From Lachnospiraceae bacterium (GTDB lineage: Bacteria; Bacillota; Clostridia; Lachnospirales; Lachnospiraceae): 7,625 nt of DNA. Made by a program: the position numbers and the translations under genes. Positions 5,930-7,625 of the stretch are shown here, one piece after another. Below the pieces are notes generated by a model. That model worked only from the letters and a program-made list of their open reading frames with translations. It did no database searches and was not told the DNA's origin. The stretch spans positions 1-7,625 of the forward strand of contig CAAEUM010000303.1 of NCBI GenBank assembly GCA_900759225.1, written 5' to 3'. Every line of letters begins with the position of its first letter. Position 1 is the stretch's first letter.

Positions 5930-7108
5930 TTACATTGCCATCTGATAGATCTTCATCATCTCTTCCTTACCCAGCTCTACGATTCCAGGAAGGGTGCGCT
6001 GTCCCATGTTGGTGCATTTTACAGCCAGCTCCTCAATACGCTCCGGCTCCACTCCTAATTCCCGAAGGGAGATCGGCATTCCCAGCTCTGCAAAGAAATC
6101 TTCCGTTGCCTGAATTCCTGCCATTGCCGTATTCATAGGGTTCTCAAAATCCATATCTATATTCCATACCTGAACTGCGTACTGTGCAAAGCGGTTTACA
6201 TCCTTGGGGCATACAAACCGCGCCCAGGAAGCCCACAAAGCAGAGAGCCCTGCTCCATGCGCAATAGCCGGATACATACCGGACAGCTCATGCTCCAGCT
6301 GATGTACCTGCATCATAAAGCCCCGTCCGGCACTTGTCAGGTCATTATGAGAAAGGCTGCCTGCCCACATCAATGTAGCTCTGGCCTCATAATTATCCGG
6401 CTCCTTGTCCGCAATCTTTCCAGCCTGAATAACCGATTTCAGCAGCCCTTCTGCAATCCTGTCTGTAAGAGGCGACTGCTTGGTCCATCCAAAGTATCGT
6501 TCCAGGGTATGCATCATGATATCCACTGTTCCGCAGCCTGTCTGGAATTTATTTACAGTATATGTCAGCTCCGGATTGCAGATAGAAAACAATGCTCTGT
6601 GTGTCACGCTGTTAAATCCGCGCTTAAATCCAGTTTCCTCATTGCTGATAACACAGGATGCGCTCATCTCGCTGCCGGAAGCAGATAAGGTCAATATTGT
6701 TCCTACCGGAAGTGCCTTCTTTGGCTTTGCCTTTCCTAAAAAGAAATCCCATACGTCCTCCTCAGGATTTCCCACTCCGTCTGCAATGCACTTGGAGGAA
6801 TCGATCACACTTCCTCCTCCCACTGCCAGTATAAAATCAACCTTTTCATTTCTGCACAGCTCAATTCCCTTTTTTGCCATGGCAAGAGTCGGATTTGCCT
6901 GAACACCTCCAAGTGTAATATATTCAATCTTCTCATCATCCAGCGCTGCTAAAACAGCATCCAAAAGTCCGGATTTCTTTGCACTGGCACCGCCAAAATG
7001 AACCAGGACTTTTTTAAATCCATACTCCTTGATTACCTTTCCAACCTGCAGGTGAGTGTCTTTCCCAAAGATCATTCTTGTAGGGGCATAAAATTCAAAA
7101 TTTTCCAT
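5930..7108 (-). CDS. Iron-containing alcohol dehydrogenase, butanol dehydrogenase (BdhA/YqhD) type
   Basis: This cytosolic group III dehydrogenase probably reduces aldehydes to alcohols during fermentation; the substrate cannot be read from sequence. The 392 residues are full length. The N-terminal Rossmann-like half has the cofactor motif GGGSVIDSSK (97-106). The C-terminal helical half carries probable Fe ligands Asp196, His200, His269 and His284 in TVDIMMH and HQLEHELSG...AHG. At the cofactor ribose position the protein reads HFGGASAKKSG (38-47), with Gly rather than the Asp of NAD-specific FucO, so NADPH preference is likely, as in clostridial BdhA/BdhB. The start MENFEFYAPT has GGGAGG (7115-7120) six bases upstream. 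It stands alone, with its own promoter and terminator, and is divergent from the gene at 7312. An inverted repeat over the -35 suggests repressor control, possibly redox-linked. Confidence 0.93.
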   Translation of the reverse strand: MENFEFYAPTRMIFGKDTHLQVGKVIKEYGFKKVLVHFGGASAKKSGLLDAVLAALDDEKIEYITLGGVQANPTLAMAKKGIELCRNEKVDFILAVGGGSVIDSSKCIADGVGNPEEDVWDFFLGKAKPKKALPVGTILTLSASGSEMSASCVISNEETGFKRGFNSVTHRALFSICNPELTYTVNKFQTGCGTVDIMMHTLERYFGWTKQSPLTDRIAEGLLKSVIQAGKIADKEPDNYEARATLMWAGSLSHNDLTSAGRGFMMQVHQLEHELSGMYPAIAHGAGLSALWASWARFVCPKDVNRFAQYAVQVWNIDMDFENPMNTAMAGIQATEDFFAELGMPISLRELGVEPERIEELAVKCTNMGQRTLPGIVELGKEEMMKIYQMAM

Positions 7109-7143
7109 TATAATCCTCCCTGTTTCTTCATTGCCTTCCCTTT

Positions 7144-7175
7144 ATCATAACACTTTTTATTTGTTTACACAACAA
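7144..7175 (-). promoter_or_regulatory. Dehydrogenase promoter with TTGTT/AACAA inverted repeat over the -35
   Basis: On the minus strand an extended -10, TG-T-TATGAT (plus 7144-7152), lies 17 bases from a weak -35, TTGTGT (plus 7167-7172). The -35 sits inside an inverted repeat, TTGTT at 7161-7165 and AACAA at 7171-7175. Repeats built on TTGT/ACAA are seen in sites of the NADH sensor Rex, which controls many clostridial alcohol dehydrogenases. The half-site spacing here is about three bases shorter than the Rex consensus, so the regulator is uncertain. Confidence 0.5.
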
Positions 7176-7203
7176 TGAGACAACCTGCTTTTCCATAAAG
7201 CTC

Positions 7204-7212
7204 TGCTATAAT
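7204..7212 (+). promoter_or_regulatory. Extended -10 promoter for the rightward gene
   Basis: TG-C-TATAAT at 7204-7212 is a perfect extended -10. No good -35 stands 16-18 bases upstream, which extended -10 promoters tolerate. Transcription would begin near 7219, about 93 bases before the ATG at 7312, divergent from the dehydrogenase promoter. Confidence 0.55.
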
Positions 7213-7311
7213 GTAACCGTTCAGGGCAGTCATATTTCCTGCTCCCGTTTCATAAGATTCCTGTATCATGTACCGCCGCGCAAAAACAGGCAGGACTTCA
7301 GGAGGAATACC

Positions 7312-7625
7312 ATGCGCTTTGTTTCCGGATTTAAGACCAAACTCCTTATTCTCATTGAACTGGCAGTTCTTTCTGCCCTGTTCCTCTGTCTGCTTCTTAC
7401 ATGGAAAAATAGAGGAAACACTCTATTGTCCCCAGCTTCTGCATCAGGGACAAACACCCCAAATGAAGGAAATACCATAAAAAAAGATTACATAAAATGG
7501 GTTGATTTTGACATTACAAGCGAAGCATTGACCCAGGCATTTCGCTATGATGTAAATACCTGCCAGGAAGCGATCCATTTAAACTGGGTAAACCTGCTGG
7601 CCTATCTGGGTGCCCGGTATGGCGG
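7312..7625 (+). CDS. Membrane-anchored protein, probable M23-family (LytM-like) peptidase, N-terminal part only
   Basis: The frame is open from ATG 7312 to the window end (104 codons). AGGAGG at 7300-7305, six bases upstream, is an ideal ribosome binding site. Residues 1-8 are basic, and a hydrophobic segment at about 10-30 (LLILIELAVLSALFLCLLLTW) is a signal anchor. A Ser/Thr/Asn-rich linker (about 33-56) follows, then KWVDFDITSEALTQAFRYDV and IHLNWVNLLAYLGARYGG. I recall this last block from the N-terminal region of Lachnospiraceae cell-wall peptidases whose M23 domain comes later in the chain. The catalytic domain would lie past the window edge, so peptidase function is an inference from a remembered family. 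The protein should face outside the cell. It is divergent from the dehydrogenase, with 203 bp between their starts. Confidence 0.6.
   Translation, partial: MRFVSGFKTKLLILIELAVLSALFLCLLLTWKNRGNTLLSPASASGTNTPNEGNTIKKDYIKWVDFDITSEALTQAFRYDVNTCQEAIHLNWVNLLAYLGARYG

Noticed and set aside
7144..7175. Canonical Rex operator
   Set aside because: The half-sites fit partly, but the span is shorter than the clostridial Rex consensus, so it is kept only as a possible operator.
1..7625. A new multi-gene defence or biosynthetic system
   Set aside because: The intact genes are a dehydrogenase, uvrA and guaA with separate promoters, and the accessory part consists of broken known elements. Nothing supports a novel gene system.

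Overview
The window looks like a chromosomal segment of an anaerobic, low-to-moderate GC Firmicute, most likely a gut Lachnospiraceae (Blautia/Dorea/Clostridium cluster XIVa type). The basis is the style of the proteins, the strong AGGAGG ribosome binding sites, a Bacillus/Clostridium-type LexA box, a clostridial-type iron alcohol dehydrogenase, and debris of Tn916-like, IS21 and IS3 elements. Species cannot be fixed from this sequence alone.

Layout. Positions 1-~880 are a graveyard of mobile DNA with no intact gene. It holds a fragment of a Tn916-type replication initiator/relaxase (3-245, +) joined to the last ~87 codons of an IS21-family helper ATPase IstB (205-468, +). The repeat-rich 3' end of that IS21 element follows (~485-548), and then a truncated IS3-family transposase OrfA (473-751, -) whose ribosome binding site lies inside a perfect 14-bp inverted repeat. 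A paired TGTTGCCA repeat and a short hairpin lie between this debris and the 3' end of guaA, a gene known elsewhere as an integration target.

Positions 924-7108 are core metabolism, all on the minus strand, as three separately promoted genes. They are an alcohol dehydrogenase (5930-7108), uvrA (2863-5700) and guaA (924-2465). The alcohol dehydrogenase ends in a strong hairpin. uvrA has its own promoter, with a LexA/SOS box overlapping the -35. guaA has its own promoter with a hairpin at the very start of its leader. The 397-bp gap between uvrA and guaA has no convincing gene but carries several inverted repeats. At the right edge, divergent from the alcohol dehydrogenase, a membrane-anchored protein starts (7312-7625, +, cut by the window end); its N-terminal part resembles Lachnospiraceae M23-family peptidases.

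Functionally the core genes are unrelated housekeeping: redox/alcohol metabolism, nucleotide excision repair and GMP synthesis. I see no CRISPR array, RNA gene, toxin-antitoxin pair or defence cluster. The points most worth following up are the mobile-element junctions next to guaA, the RBS-masking hairpin in the IS3 remnant, the SOS box at uvrA, and the structured uvrA-guaA spacer.
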